Positions 63,701-64,000 of a stretch of 64,000 nucleotides of DNA are shown piece by piece. The DNA is from Pedobacter helvus (GTDB taxonomy: Bacteria > Bacteroidota > Bacteroidia > Sphingobacteriales > Sphingobacteriaceae). How positions within the stretch are numbered: position 1 is the stretch's first letter; each line of letters starts with the position of its first letter. Both the position numbers and the translations under genes were made by a program. The notes under the pieces are model-generated. The model made no database searches. It was given only the letters and a program-made list of their open reading frames with translations, and was not told where the DNA came from. Location: contig NZ_SRMP01000001.1 of the NCBI RefSeq assembly GCF_005925325.1, positions 248,001 to 312,000 on the forward strand, given 5' to 3'.

Positions 63701-63940
63701 TCTGGCAACGTTAATGCTGAATTCGCCTTTACCATCCGTTAAACCCAATACACGTTTAGCATTATCAGTGATACTTACACCCGGAACAGGCGAATTATCT
63801 CCGTTATCTAAAACCGTACCTTTAATAGTGATGTTTTGAGATGAAGTTTGTGCAACAGCAGCCTGAAAAAGCAAAAGTTGAAAAAGCATAACAAAAAGTA
63901 ACTTCACATTACTTACATTTTTAAACGATAGCCTCTTCAA
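60713..63940 (-). CDS. SusC/RagA family TonB-linked outer-membrane protein
   Basis: The 1075-residue transporter has a signal peptide (ending LLLFQAAVAQ), a CarboxypepD_reg-like domain (ITIKGTVLDNGDNSPVPGVSITDNAK), a TonB-box-like ELNTVVVTALGIKREEKALG, a plug with GLNDLNPDDIENVTVLKGPAASALYG and a long barrel ending FGARLVVGL. The start is uncertain: the codon at 63940 is TTG and the frame stays open to the window edge, so the true start may lie outside. The ligand is unknown; the downstream genes suggest an organophosphate or phosphorylated glycan. Confidence 0.92.
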   Translation of the reverse strand: MKRLSFKNVSNVKLLFVMLFQLLLFQAAVAQTSSQNITIKGTVLDNGDNSPVPGVSITDNAKRVLGLTDGKGEFSINVARGATISFTMIGYGTVTRTFANAQTGVNIRIASSTSELNTVVVTALGIKREEKALGYAVTKLDSNQFTDAVASNWTDALSGKVAGLNLVRNGGPAGSNKIILRGENNLTGDNEALIVIDGVVASSSARRSAGTGGGVYGTSGDIMPADFGSGLNDLNPDDIENVTVLKGPAASALYGQRGANGAIIITTKSATKGRKTVGITFTSNSSWESVNRSPDVQQEFGQGQFGVSYFSYGNTEDGASTNGTSATWGAPFSAGGMFYQYDPVTKTRGVNRTPWVAYENPIDAFFTTGYETSQSVSLDGTYKNIGLRLSASHGDNDWIVPNTGLERTTVALNANTNLTKKLSMNLKVQYSNRNSDNLPATGYGNQSLMYWFMFAQPNVNTDWYRDYWAPGKEFQQLVNITTTNPESPYAISEQYINAQRRNGWLGNIQLNYKFTKELSLMVRASGDLNNDVRETQRPWDASGNKFAHGSYRVADIRSYEVNADFMLKYDKKITKNLHVTANVGGSQMRNVYNRLEKRADGLVIPNIYRLDNNENPLVLVPDTARYRINSFYGAMSFSYKNYLFLDLTARQDWNSTLATLTRTDNVGFFYPSASMSFVASDYWKLPKMISFAKLRASIAQVGSGSTTPYRTQYTYLNAADGIYPDSAMNNPRILPNPDLKPLITTTIELGLDLKLFKNRLNFDLAVYTGNTKNQILNRIVDKSTGYNVQVVNVGRVDNKGIELAVNGTPIQTRSFKWTLNGTFTANRNTIKELADSSVVLRTGALGGGQVVANIGGSMGDLYGRGFLRSPDGQIVFDPNTGNALTNSTELFYLGNTLPQFRFSFGTGITYKQISVNALFDAQLGAVGHSLTFSRMAALGKLKVTLPGRYNGVIGQGVVQNPDGTYRPNDVTATNFENYYTSLYGSDQAEGSIFRTDYLKFREANITYAFNKKFLKRIGFSKLTIGAYGRNLVVWSPWPAFDPEFGTLAGSDIVQGFETGQLPSTRTFGARLVVGL

Positions 63941-64000
63941 AATACCAAATACAGAAAGCTGCGACTTCGGAATACTTTCGCACCCCGCGGCATGTAGGCA

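Overview
The window looks like chromosomal DNA of a member of the Bacteroidota, most likely Sphingobacteriaceae close to Pedobacter. The reasons are two SusC/SusD pairs, an AT-rich genome with few Shine-Dalgarno sequences, promoters of the TAnnTTTG type, an H1-like small basic protein, a 7TMR-DISM sensor, and strings of low-copy intergenic repeats. Genus is inferred from overall protein character, not from a marker gene. No tRNA, rRNA, CRISPR array, complete insertion sequence or prophage was found.

Layout. 1-4.5 kb: small plus-strand genes (membrane protein, GNAT acetyltransferase, YqaE/Pmp3 peptide, secreted DUF4932-like protein, esterase lipoprotein, RibD-type reductase). 4.6-8.1 kb: a TonB-dependent receptor divergent from a MocR-type regulator with repeated AGTCC operators. 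8.2-17.3 kb: housekeeping and stress genes (H1-like protein, cupin, WalJ-type hydrolase, LD-carboxypeptidase, a three-gene stress-type operon, topoisomerase III, a LacI regulator, mnmA). 17.3-22.7 kb: a SNF2 helicase, a small lipoprotein and a FUSC transporter.

22.9-39.8 kb (minus strand) is a complete polysaccharide utilisation locus. A membrane regulator is followed by SusC, SusD, a surface lipoprotein, two GH2 enzymes (one with a malectin-like domain), an alginate/glucuronan-lyase-fold enzyme, a beta-helix protein and a GH88 unsaturated glucuronyl hydrolase, ending at a terminator. A lyase plus GH88 points to a uronic-acid polysaccharide. The regulator is the most striking protein here: a 7TMR-DISM membrane sensor joined by a coiled coil to an IS1595-type transposase zinc ribbon and helix-turn-helix, with no transposase catalytic domain.

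39.9-50.5 kb: MaoC hydratase, MazG-like protein, ClC channel, RluA synthase, PPK2, PBP1A and a giant outer-membrane protein combining a HELVH zincin, a PD40 propeller and a beta-barrel. 50.6-52.5 kb: a degenerate GIY-YIG protein divergent from an XRE-S24 repressor with three operator-like repeats, then a Spy-like periplasmic protein. 52.7-63.9 kb (minus strand): a second SusCD locus with a DUF5689 lipoprotein, a Tat-type phosphoesterase, GlpQ, GlpT and an SGNH hydrolase, which reads as a system for taking up and breaking down glycerophosphodiesters or similar organophosphates.

The intergenic DNA is itself notable. Three gaps hold degenerate heptamer arrays that keep exact 7-nt phase, and two distant gaps hold a hairpin element whose closing stem shows compensatory base changes.
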